Assembly: GCA_003482695.1 (NCBI GenBank)
Contig: DMYC01000057.1
Coordinates: 1 to 5,557 of the forward strand
DNA length: 5,557 nucleotides
Direction of reading: 5' to 3'
Source: Clostridiales bacterium UBA8960
GTDB taxonomy: Bacteria > Bacillota > Clostridia > Peptostreptococcales > Acidaminobacteraceae
Both the position numbers and the translations under genes were made by a program. Shown here piece by piece: positions 1 through 5,557 of this stretch (the stretch's first letter is position 1; each line of letters begins with the position of its first letter). The notes beneath the pieces were generated by a model. The model was given only the letters and a program-made list of their open reading frames with translations. It was not told the origin of the DNA and did not search any database.

Positions 1-6
1 ACTTGC

Positions 7-726
7 TCAGCTAAGCAAGCTTTTAAGCGCATGGAGGTCTTCGACATTAAGGCTTATGAATTCGATTCCAGAAGCATACCGCATGCCGCTTATGCCTTTG
101 AGCGTATACTTCGACCAAATGATTTTTCCTTTGAATGCGATGATTTTTTTATTTTTCACAAATTGTATGGAAATAACCGCACCTACAGCAAGTTTTTGGC
201 TCGAAAGAATTCGAGTTCCTTGAAAGGATAAATCATACATTTGCATGACGCGATTTGTGATGCGCTCACCTTCTGGGTTGTCATTTCTAAATATTTCACT
301 ACATAACACTTCCATTACCATTTCACGTCGCTCATGACGTCTTCGCTCAGTGTGTTTTTGATCAACTGTATGAAAAAAAGACTGACTCGTGCTTAAAGCT
401 TCAATATGCCTGTAAAGCATATTCCCCGTTCCCATAAACTCGATGCCATAACGGTGCGTAAACTCATTTGACATCTTCCATTTTACCATGCCCATAATGG
501 TGTATTGAATGTCCTCTATGCTTATATCGAACGTCAAAAAAGCGCCATTCGGAAGATTCTCTTTTGTGATGACACCAATGCCACCCTTAGAGAGATCGAA
601 TGCCGCAAGTTTAAAACTGCCTTCTCTCAACACGCAATCACCTGTCATGACAAGCAACTTTGCGTTGTTGATCATGTATTTGTATGGCACGCGTGCATGC
701 ACCCTAACACAGTCTCTTTGATTCAT
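7..726 (-). CDS. Tandem PilZ-domain protein (predicted c-di-GMP receptor)
   Basis: This 239-residue soluble protein consists of two PilZ domains and little else. In domain 1 (about residues 3-100) the RxxxR motif is R4-R8 and the DxSxxG motif is D44-S46-G49. In domain 2 (about 126-230) they are R129-R133 (or R130-R134) and D165-S167-G170. In PilZ proteins these motifs wrap around cyclic di-GMP, so both halves should bind it. I see no signal peptide, membrane segment or separate output domain, so it probably acts by contacting a partner, but the target is unknown. I chose the ATG at 726 because AGGTGG (732-737) lies 5 bases upstream. The two in-frame GTG codons at 730-735 fall inside or against that ribosome site. 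It follows the diguanylate cyclase gene on the same strand after 67 bases with no visible terminator, so the two are probably cotranscribed. YcgR-like flagellar brakes are an alternative, but domain 1 carries real PilZ motifs, unlike a typical YcgR N-domain. Confidence 0.88.
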   Translation of the reverse strand: MNQRDCVRVHARVPYKYMINNAKLLVMTGDCVLREGSFKLAAFDLSKGGIGVITKENLPNGAFLTFDISIEDIQYTIMGMVKWKMSNEFTHRYGIEFMGTGNMLYRHIEALSTSQSFFHTVDQKHTERRRHERREMVMEVLCSEIFRNDNPEGERITNRVMQMYDLSFQGTRILSSQKLAVGAVISIQFVKNKKIIAFKGKIIWSKYTLKGISGMRYASGIEFISLNVEDLHALKSLLS

Positions 727-731
727 CCACA

Positions 732-737
732 CCACCT
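732..737 (-). promoter_or_regulatory. Ribosome binding site deciding the PilZ start
   Basis: On the minus strand AGGTGG lies 5 bases before the ATG at 726. It overlaps the upstream in-frame GTG at 733-735, which makes the longer GTG-started reading unlikely. Confidence 0.6.
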
Positions 738-793
738 AGGATACATAAAATAGAGATTAAAGTTTGTTAAATAATTATCTAAATAGTAAGATA

Positions 794-2140
794 TCATAAT
801 TGCTGTTTGCTGTCAATAGCATGCAATTTATTGGCCCCCTTGTTCAAATACATCTTGCGATCCGCTGATGTATAAAGTTCGCCATATGAGTGACCATCTT
901 TGCCTGAAATGGCATGTCCCATGGAAAATTTGATGTTAATTGAGTTGTGATTTATTTCCATTGTCATACTTAGAGAGGTTTTTATGCGTTCTTCGATTTG
1001 CATAAGAACTTTATTGTCGATGCACTCATCAATATAGATTGCGAACTCATCTCCACCGATTCTTGCGAGTTTATCAGTAGCGCGTAAAGCACCACTTAAG
1101 CGTTTCGCGGTTTCTTTGATGACTTCATCACCGACGGGATGTCCAAATGTATCGTTGATTTCTTTGAAACGGTCCAGGTCGATGATGACAATTGCTAGGT
1201 GTTTGCCTTGCCTTAGCTGCTTGTCCACGAAATTTCTAAACGATTTGTGATTCAACACGCCTGTTAATGTGTCCTTTTTCGTGAAATCCATTATTCTAAA
1301 ATAGTGCATCATATAGAAGAAACTAAGAATGAAGACCATAATAAGCATGGTGTAAATGAGATACGTCAGGCTCTGAAAAGTCGAACTGCCACGAGCCCAC
1401 CCGCCCACAGGATAGATGGCAAATGCCCACTCTTCTCCTGGCAAGACGATGCTTTGTTTCAGCGCATCCAGTTCCAATATTTCTGTATGACCCCACAAAA
1501 AATCCTCGTGACCATTTGCGGCCTCGACCTTCATGGCAAATTGGTAATCGCCCTTTTCTGGCTTAAGCTGAAACGATTCAAGCATTTTATCGAAGTTGAT
1601 GACGATCGTCGAAAAACCCCATAATTTCTCCTCGCCACTTTCCATAGTGTAAATCGCGCGTCTGTTGAAAATCAACATTCCCCCCTGAATAGCCTCTACT
1701 GGGCCTTGAGAAACGGATTGACGCGTTTCCATCGCTTTGTACAAATAGGATGCTCTGTTGGGATCCTCAAATAAATTGTGGCCGATCGCCGCTTCATTTC
1801 CTTCAATAGGGTAAATGTATTCGACGATGCCATCCGGTGCGATGGAGACATTATGAACCATCGGATTGTTTTCGATGATGGACGCAGCATAAATCGTGAT
1901 GGTTTCTTCAGGTGTCTCCGGATTGTTTGCGATGAGCACTTCAAAGAATTCCGCATACTGCATACTTAAATTGAGAACCGTTTGCATGTTACTTGTGATA
2001 ATCGACAGTTCTTGAGAAGCCGCGAGGCGATTGGCTTTTTCAAGTGCGGTGATTTGCTCGCGCCTAAGAAGGCCAAATTGGGAAAACAATATGGCTGTGA
2101 TAAGGCTCGCAATGACCAGTGACAACAGTTTACTTTTCAT
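794..2140 (-). CDS. Membrane-bound CHASE-GGDEF diguanylate cyclase
   Basis: This 448-residue enzyme is predicted to make cyclic di-GMP from two GTP in response to an extracytoplasmic signal. An N-terminal membrane anchor (about residues 5-24) is followed by an outside sensor region (about 25-255). That region carries CHASE-type features: YPIEGNEAAIG at 110-120, a following DPNR, and GPVEAIQGG at 146-154. A second membrane helix (about 257-281) leads to a cytoplasmic GGDEF domain (about 288-443). The active-site motif GGDEF is intact at 362-366. The metal and substrate positions are present (D321 in DLDRFK, N329, D338). An RxxD inhibitory site (R353-D356) sits five residues before GGDEF, so product feedback inhibition is expected. 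There is no EAL or HD-GYP domain, so it should only synthesise. The ATG at 2140 is preceded by GGAG with 7-base spacing. The PilZ gene lies directly downstream. CHASE ligands vary (cytokinin-like compounds, peptides, others), and the ligand here cannot be read from sequence. Confidence 0.93.
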   Translation of the reverse strand: MKSKLLSLVIASLITAILFSQFGLLRREQITALEKANRLAASQELSIITSNMQTVLNLSMQYAEFFEVLIANNPETPEETITIYAASIIENNPMVHNVSIAPDGIVEYIYPIEGNEAAIGHNLFEDPNRASYLYKAMETRQSVSQGPVEAIQGGMLIFNRRAIYTMESGEEKLWGFSTIVINFDKMLESFQLKPEKGDYQFAMKVEAANGHEDFLWGHTEILELDALKQSIVLPGEEWAFAIYPVGGWARGSSTFQSLTYLIYTMLIMVFILSFFYMMHYFRIMDFTKKDTLTGVLNHKSFRNFVDKQLRQGKHLAIVIIDLDRFKEINDTFGHPVGDEVIKETAKRLSGALRATDKLARIGGDEFAIYIDECIDNKVLMQIEERIKTSLSMTMEINHNSINIKFSMGHAISGKDGHSYGELYTSADRKMYLNKGANKLHAIDSKQQL

Positions 2141-2170
2141 AATACCACTCCAAACAAAATGCCCTAAAAA

Positions 2171-2193
2171 ATTAATATATTAATGCGATTAAT
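2171..2193. repeat. ATTAAT palindrome plus third copy in the divergent promoter region
   Basis: ATTAATATATTAAT (2171-2184) is a perfect 14-base palindrome. A third ATTAAT follows at 2188-2193. The block lies between the divergently transcribed cyclase and transporter genes. It overlaps the candidate cyclase promoter and lies upstream of the transporter -10 element. It could be a regulator-binding site, but AT-rich spacers produce such palindromes by chance fairly often. Confidence 0.35.
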
Positions 2194-2201
2194 ACCCCCA
2201 A
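2174..2201 (-). promoter_or_regulatory. Candidate promoter for the cyclase-PilZ operon
   Basis: On the minus strand TTGGGG (2201-2196) and TATATT (2179-2174) are separated by 16 bases, about 35 bases before the cyclase start codon. The -10 has one mismatch to consensus and the -35 has three, so this is a weak candidate. Its -10 falls inside the 14-base palindrome at 2171-2184. Confidence 0.3.
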
Positions 2202-2219
2202 AAGTGTGTTTCTATCATT

Positions 2220-2225
2220 TATAAT
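2220..2225 (+). promoter_or_regulatory. Candidate -10 element for the EamA transporter
   Basis: A perfect TATAAT lies 46 bases before the chosen ATG, which would give a leader of about 40 bases. No TTGACA-like -35 is found at 15-18 bases upstream, where the sequence is C- and A-rich, and there is no extended -10 TG. The promoter may need an activator, or the match may be by chance. Confidence 0.4.
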
Positions 2226-2271
2226 AGATAAAGAACATATCTATCAAAATCAAGAAGACAAGGGGCTTATC

Positions 2272-3147
2272 ATGCAAACAAAAAATGTGCTATTATTGGT
2301 TTTACTATCTGCTATATGGGGTGGTTCTTTTATCTTCATGCGCGTACTAGCCCCAGTTTTTGGTGCGATTGGTACGGCAAACATCAGACTGTTCGTCGGC
2401 GCCGTTTTTCTCCTCGTCATTTTTCACTTCACCGGTTTTAAAATTCAGTGGAAACGCGACTGGAAGTTCTTGCTTGTCATAGGCGTGATCAATTCCGCGA
2501 TTCCGTTTTCGTTATTCTCCTTCGCAGCGCTACATATCCCCGCATCAATTTCTGTCGTCATCAACTCCATGACGCCGATGTTCGGTGCGCTGTTTGCTTC
2601 ACTGATCTTAAAAGAGAAGCTCACGCTTCGAAAGACCATAGGCCTTTTGACTGGGATGACTGGTGTCGCCATTATAAGTGGCAGTAAAGCGCTACCTAGT
2701 ACGGCGATCTCCTACTTCGCGATAGCAGCTTGCTTGTTTGCGACGTGTTGCTATGGTCTTTCCGGAGCGCTTATAAAAAAATATGGCCAAAACATCGAAG
2801 CAAAAGCCATGGCAGGTGGAAGTCAACTCTTCGCAAGCATGGCGCTGTTTCCATTCTTGCTGACCACTGGCGTCACCAGTAAAGTCACACCGAACATCGC
2901 CATGACGATGATCGCCTTCGGCATCCTTTGCAGCGCCATCGCATACCTCATCTATTACTATCTCATCAAGGAAATGGGTCCAACACCGGCGCTCTCCGTC
3001 ACTTTCCTGATGCCGGTCTTCGGCATCCTGTGGGGCGTCCTGTTACTCGATGAAGCGCTGTATGCACAGATGGTCGTGGGTGCACTGGTCATATTGGTTG
3101 GTGTTTATTTGATCGTGGCGAAAAAGAAAAAAAGTTTAACCGCTTAA
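2272..3147 (+). CDS. EamA/DMT-superfamily transporter
   Basis: This 291-residue integral membrane protein has about ten hydrophobic segments arranged as two homologous EamA repeats (about residues 5-137 and 148-283). Typical family features are LLSAIWGGSFIFMRV near the N-terminus (12-25), the repeat-1 end with PMFGALFASLILKEKLT (102-118), and the matching repeat-2 end with TFLMPVFGILWGVLLLDEAL (244-263). The C-terminus is a short lysine-rich tail, presumably cytoplasmic. Family members export amino acids, metabolites or drugs, often proton-coupled; the substrate here cannot be told. I chose the ATG at 2272 because AAGGGG (2260-2265) precedes it by 6 bases. An in-frame GTG at 2206 would add 22 polar residues, lacks a ribosome site, and would put the TATAAT inside the gene. 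It is a single gene with a terminator behind it. Its 3' third uses more G/C-ending codons than its 5' end. Confidence 0.9.
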   Translation: MQTKNVLLLVLLSAIWGGSFIFMRVLAPVFGAIGTANIRLFVGAVFLLVIFHFTGFKIQWKRDWKFLLVIGVINSAIPFSLFSFAALHIPASISVVINSMTPMFGALFASLILKEKLTLRKTIGLLTGMTGVAIISGSKALPSTAISYFAIAACLFATCCYGLSGALIKKYGQNIEAKAMAGGSQLFASMALFPFLLTTGVTSKVTPNIAMTMIAFGILCSAIAYLIYYYLIKEMGPTPALSVTFLMPVFGILWGVLLLDEALYAQMVVGALVILVGVYLIVAKKKKSLTA

Positions 3148-3168
3148 AACTTAATGAATAAAAACTTT

Positions 3169-3192
3169 TGTTTTTTTTTATAAAAAAAAACA
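3169..3192. repeat. 24-base A/T palindrome beside the terminator
   Basis: The sequence TG-T9-A-T-A9-CA is a perfect palindrome. Its right end (3187-3192) is shared with the left arm of the terminator hairpin, so the two structures cannot form together in RNA. The T9 read on the minus strand also serves as the U-tract for the leftward terminator. Confidence 0.7.
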
Positions 3193-3216
3193 CTGTATCC
3201 ACAGTGTTTTCGCTTT
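3187..3216. terminator. Bidirectional rho-independent terminator between the EamA gene and hbd
   Basis: A perfect 10-base-pair stem (AAAACACTGT at 3187-3196, ACAGTGTTTT at 3201-3210) closes a four-base ATCC loop. Rightward it is followed by TTTTCGCTTT. Leftward its arm continues into an unbroken T9 (minus strand). It lies 39 bases after the transporter stop and 18 bases after the hbd stop, so it fits termination of both convergent genes, with the stronger tail for hbd. Confidence 0.88.
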
Positions 3217-3227
3217 ACATAACGCTA

Positions 3228-4067
3228 TTAATACGTGTAAAACCCTTGTCCTGTCTTGCGTCCAAGGTGTCCTGCCCTAACCATTTTTCTGAGCAGCGGA
3301 TGGGGGCGATATTTTGAGTCGCTGAACTCTTCATACAGCACTTCCATGATCGCAAGATTCACATCGTTCCCGATGAGATCGGCTAATGCCAGAGGGCCTA
3401 TGGGATGGTTCGTGCCAAGCATCATCGCTTTGTCGATGTCTTCTGCACTGGCTACCCCTTCTGCATAGATGCCAATCGCTTCATTGATCATCGGGATTAA
3501 AATGCGATTCACAACAAAGCCTGGTGCCTCTTCCACTTTCACAGGTTCTTTGCCCACGTTCTTTGCAAGGCGCTCTATGATATTGTACGTTTCCTTTGAT
3601 GTTGCGATGCCCTTTATGATTTCGACGAGTTTCATCACGGGAACCGGGTTAAAGAAATGCATGCCTATAACACGGTCTGGTCTGTTCGTAGCAGAGGCAA
3701 TCTCCGTGATTGAAAGCGATGACGTATTGGTTGCCAAGATCGCTTCCGGTTTCATCACGCCGTCCAGTTCTGCGAAGATTTTTTTCTTGACGGACATATT
3801 TTCAGTTGCGGCTTCGATGACCACATCACAGTCGGAAAGCAAACTCAACTCCACCGTGCAGAAGATTTTTCCAAGCGCCCCTTCGCGTGCCTCTTGTGTG
3901 ATCTTTCCCTTTTCTACCAACTTGCTAAGCGCTTTCTCTATCGACTTGAACCCACGTTCGAGGGTTGCCTCATCTAGATCTCGCATGACGACGCTATACC
4001 CTGAAATCGCAAGTGTTTGTACGATGCCGCTTCCCATGGTTCCCGAACCCAATATGCCAACTCTCAT
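3228..4067 (-). CDS. hbd: 3-hydroxybutyryl-CoA dehydrogenase
   Basis: This 279-residue cytoplasmic enzyme interconverts acetoacetyl-CoA and (S)-3-hydroxybutyryl-CoA with NAD(H). The step is used in butyrate or butanol formation and, in reverse, in short-chain fatty acid breakdown. The N-terminal Rossmann fold shows GSGTMG (residues 7-12) and an acidic D30 at the end of the second strand, favouring NAD over NADP. The catalytic and binding residues known in the family are all present: S116, H137 in GMHFFNP, E149 and N187 in PGFVVNR. The C-terminal dimerisation domain ends in the usual GRKTGQGFYTY. Length and sequence match clostridial Hbd of about 282 residues from end to end. The ATG at 4067 follows a perfect TAAGGAGG with 5-base spacing. 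A terminator lies on each side and it has its own promoter, so it appears to be transcribed alone; crt, bcd or etf genes are not adjacent. The Bacillus-type mmgB name would also fit; the exact pathway role is open. Confidence 0.95.
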   Translation of the reverse strand: MRVGILGSGTMGSGIVQTLAISGYSVVMRDLDEATLERGFKSIEKALSKLVEKGKITQEAREGALGKIFCTVELSLLSDCDVVIEAATENMSVKKKIFAELDGVMKPEAILATNTSSLSITEIASATNRPDRVIGMHFFNPVPVMKLVEIIKGIATSKETYNIIERLAKNVGKEPVKVEEAPGFVVNRILIPMINEAIGIYAEGVASAEDIDKAMMLGTNHPIGPLALADLIGNDVNLAIMEVLYEEFSDSKYRPHPLLRKMVRAGHLGRKTGQGFYTY

Positions 4068-4098
4068 TATTGCCTCCTTATGTTTATCTTTTAATACA

Positions 4099-4127
4099 AT
4101 TCTACTTTATAACGGTTATAAACACAA
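4099..4127 (-). promoter_or_regulatory. hbd promoter
   Basis: On the minus strand a -35 like TTGTGT (4127-4122) and a -10 TAGAAT (4104-4099, one mismatch to consensus) are separated by exactly 17 bases. The transcript would start near 4092 and give a leader of about 25 bases before the ATG, containing the TAAGGAGG ribosome site. The -35 is only a half match, which suits a regulated promoter. Confidence 0.6.
4106..4122. promoter_or_regulatory. Operator-like inverted repeat in the hbd promoter
   Basis: TTTATAAC-G-GTTATAAA is a perfect 8-1-8 inverted repeat. It fills the spacer between the predicted -35 and -10 and overlaps the last base of the -35. A repressor bound there would block RNA polymerase. 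It does not match the Rex site (TTGTTAAnnnnTTAACAA) in spacing or bases, nor the Crp/Fnr sites that I know. The protein that binds it is unknown. Confidence 0.55.
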
Positions 4128-4128
4128 T

Positions 4129-4158
4129 AAAAACGCTGCAGTTTTACCTCTGCAGCGT
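4129..4158 (-). terminator. Rho-independent terminator of xylB
   Basis: On the minus strand a perfect 9-base-pair GC-rich stem (ACGCTGCAG and CTGCAGCGT) with an 8-base loop is followed by TTTTTATT. It begins 13 bases after the xylB stop codon. Its U-tract ends at the edge of the hbd -35 element, so xylB and hbd are separate transcription units packed without spare sequence. Confidence 0.85.
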
Positions 4159-4171
4159 CAGTCAAATGGTT

Positions 4172-5557
4172 TTATAGGTTAAAATACGGCTTTAAAGCCT
4201 GATAAAGCGCTTTGTATTTTTCGTGCTTTTTAAGGTACACGGCGTGACGCTTATGGTCAGGAGAAGTTGCTTCAACCGTTTTGATAATTGCGTTTGTCGC
4301 TTCATCTACACTTGCATATACGCCGTCACCCACTGCCGCCAGAATCGCCGCACCAAGTGCACCGCCCTGATTCGTGTTTATGCCCACAATCTTGTGACCG
4401 AACACATCTGCGAGAATTTGTCGCCATTTCTGGCTTTTTGCCCCACCGCCGATTACCCTGATTTCATCCACCGGAATGCCCATATCCACCAAAATGTCGA
4501 GTGAATCTTTCAGTCCAAACGCAACCCCTTCAAGCACCGCTTTCGTCATTTCCTTGCGGCCCGTATTCATGTCGAGCCCGACAAAAGTCCCTCTGGCATT
4601 TGGATCTGGGTATGGCGTGCGTTCACCCATGAGGTACGGCAAAAACACCGTTTCAGAGATTTCTGCATTGACTTCACCCAAAAGCGTCTCAATATCGGCA
4701 CAAGCCGCTTGTTCAGACCACCACTTAAGGCAATTCGCAGCAGAAAGCATCACACCCATCGAGTGATATCGGCCACTTGCATGACAAAACGCATGAAGGC
4801 GATTTTGGCCATCCACTTTATATCCGTCATGTGCCGCAAACACCACACCTGATGTACCAAGTGTCACAGAAACCACACCTTCTGTTACCGTGCCCGTTCC
4901 AATCGCACCTGCCGCTTGATCTCCCGCACCGCCGACGATCAGCACATCATGCGACATCGTGAGGCCAAGCGCTTCTTTAAGCGCATCAGAAAGGGTACCG
5001 GTGACATCATACGATTCAAAAAGTTTAGGCAACTGTTGCGCTGTAATGCCGATGAAATCCAGCACGGGCTTAGAGTAGCATTTGTTCGCCACATCCAGCA
5101 GCAACATTCCTGACGCATCTGAGTAATCTGTCGCATAGTCACCCGATAATCTATAACGAATATAGTCTTTAGGCAATAGCACCATATCAACTCGCTCAAA
5201 TAGTCTAGGGTGATTGTTTTTAAGCCACAAAATCTTAGGTGCCGTAAACCCGGTCAGCGCCATGTTCCCCACAAGGTCACTCAGTCCGCTTTGCCCAAAG
5301 TGCGCCGTAATCGCCTCACACTCGGCAGTCGTACGCTGGTCACACCAAATGATCGATGGCGTCAACACTTGCCCCGCTTTATCAAGCGCTACCATTCCAT
5401 GCATCTGGCCACTAAATCCAATGCCTCTTAGCGTCGATTTTAGTGCGCTATTTTTGTCGACAATGCGCTTAAGCGCTCGTAACGTCCCTTGCCACCAATC
5501 CTCGGGCTGTTGCTCCGCCCAATTGGCTTTTGGGTAATACACAGGGTATTCTTCAGG
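4172..5557 (-). CDS. xylB: Xylulokinase, 5' end outside the window
   Basis: This FGGY-family sugar kinase phosphorylates D-xylulose with ATP to xylulose 5-phosphate, feeding xylose into the pentose phosphate pathway. The frame is open to the window edge and 461 residues are visible. By comparison with known XylB about 27-30 N-terminal residues are missing, including the first phosphate-binding motif. The GTG at 5542 is internal, because residues before it (PEEYP) continue the usual EYPVYYP...WAEQ.PEDWW segment. Visible-residue landmarks are SGQMHGM (49-55, characteristic of xylulokinases), WCDQR (71-75), the catalytic-base aspartate in GGAGDQAAGAIG (D213), the ATP-site TLGTSG (232-237) and GGGAKS (370-375). 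No break or missing core residue is seen in the visible part. Transcription ends at the hairpin just downstream. The promoter and any xylose isomerase or transporter partner would lie beyond the right edge. Other FGGY kinases (glycerol, ribulose, gluconate) are less likely given the SGQMHG and WCDQR motifs. Confidence 0.93.
   Translation of the reverse strand, partial: PEEYPVYYPKANWAEQQPEDWWQGTLRALKRIVDKNSALKSTLRGIGFSGQMHGMVALDKAGQVLTPSIIWCDQRTTAECEAITAHFGQSGLSDLVGNMALTGFTAPKILWLKNNHPRLFERVDMVLLPKDYIRYRLSGDYATDYSDASGMLLLDVANKCYSKPVLDFIGITAQQLPKLFESYDVTGTLSDALKEALGLTMSHDVLIVGGAGDQAAGAIGTGTVTEGVVSVTLGTSGVVFAAHDGYKVDGQNRLHAFCHASGRYHSMGVMLSAANCLKWWSEQAACADIETLLGEVNAEISETVFLPYLMGERTPYPDPNARGTFVGLDMNTGRKEMTKAVLEGVAFGLKDSLDILVDMGIPVDEIRVIGGGAKSQKWRQILADVFGHKIVGINTNQGGALGAAILAAVGDGVYASVDEATNAIIKTVEATSPDHKRHAVYLKKHEKYKALYQALKPYFNL

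Noticed and set aside
2..19. Inverted repeat CTTGCT...AGCAAG around the PilZ stop codon, as a possible terminator
   Set aside because: The stem is only six base pairs with a six-base loop, and the sequence where a leftward U-tract should follow lies outside the window.
727..735. GTG starts for the PilZ protein
   Set aside because: They overlap or directly follow the AGGTGG ribosome site that serves the ATG at 726.
1304..1624. Open frame on the plus strand opposite the cyclase gene
   Set aside because: It is antisense to the sensor and membrane part of a clear CHASE-GGDEF gene and shows no recognisable domain.
2206..2271. 22-codon N-terminal extension of the transporter from a GTG
   Set aside because: It has no ribosome site, adds polar residues before the normal family start, and contains the TATAAT element. 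The ATG at 2272 has AAGGGG at good spacing.
2141..2271. c-di-GMP riboswitch in the leader of the cyclase or the transporter
   Set aside because: The leaders are too short and AT-rich, and I find no GEMM-type conserved core.
4106..4122. Rex operator upstream of hbd
   Set aside because: Rex sites have TTGTTAA/TTAACAA arms with a four-base gap. Here the arms are TTTATAAC/GTTATAAA with a one-base gap.
3469..4182. Long open frame (237 codons) on the plus strand opposite hbd
   Set aside because: It is wholly antisense to a gene with every catalytic residue conserved, its translation resembles no family I know, and it runs through the hbd promoter and the xylB terminator. It is a shadow frame.
5540..5542. 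GTG as the start of xylB
   Set aside because: The frame stays open to the window edge and the upstream residues match the family, so the true start is outside the window.

Overview
The window holds five protein-coding genes in about 5.6 kb. There are no RNA genes, mobile elements or CRISPR arrays. Shine-Dalgarno sites are purine-rich, including a perfect TAAGGAGG. The 3-hydroxybutyryl-CoA dehydrogenase closely resembles clostridial Hbd as I remember it, and the base composition is moderately AT-rich. Together these suggest a Bacillota, probably an anaerobe or fermenter of class Clostridia. This is inference from family resemblance, and no species can be named.

Left third (7-2140, minus strand): a two-gene cyclic-di-GMP unit. 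The first gene is a membrane-anchored CHASE-GGDEF diguanylate cyclase with an intact GGDEF active site and RxxD inhibitory site. Sixty-seven bases downstream is a small protein made of two PilZ domains, each keeping both c-di-GMP-binding motifs. The pair looks like a writer (cyclase) and reader (PilZ) made from one transcript.

Middle (2141-3216): a short divergent control region with an AT palindrome and facing promoter candidates leads rightward into an EamA/DMT-family transporter of ten predicted membrane segments. A strong bidirectional terminator separates it from the convergent gene on its right.

Right half (3228-5557, minus strand): a complete 3-hydroxybutyryl-CoA dehydrogenase gene (hbd) and, upstream of it, a xylulokinase gene (xylB) whose 5' end runs off the window. 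A terminator follows xylB. Directly after it comes an hbd promoter whose 17-base spacer is exactly filled by a perfect 8-1-8 inverted repeat, a probable operator. hbd therefore looks like a single-gene, separately regulated unit rather than part of a crt-bcd-etf cluster.

The genes do not form one pathway. They are signalling (c-di-GMP), export, CoA-linked fermentation or fatty-acid metabolism, and pentose entry. No clearly new system was found. The points most worth following up are the cyclase/tandem-PilZ pair and the operator-like repeat in the hbd promoter.
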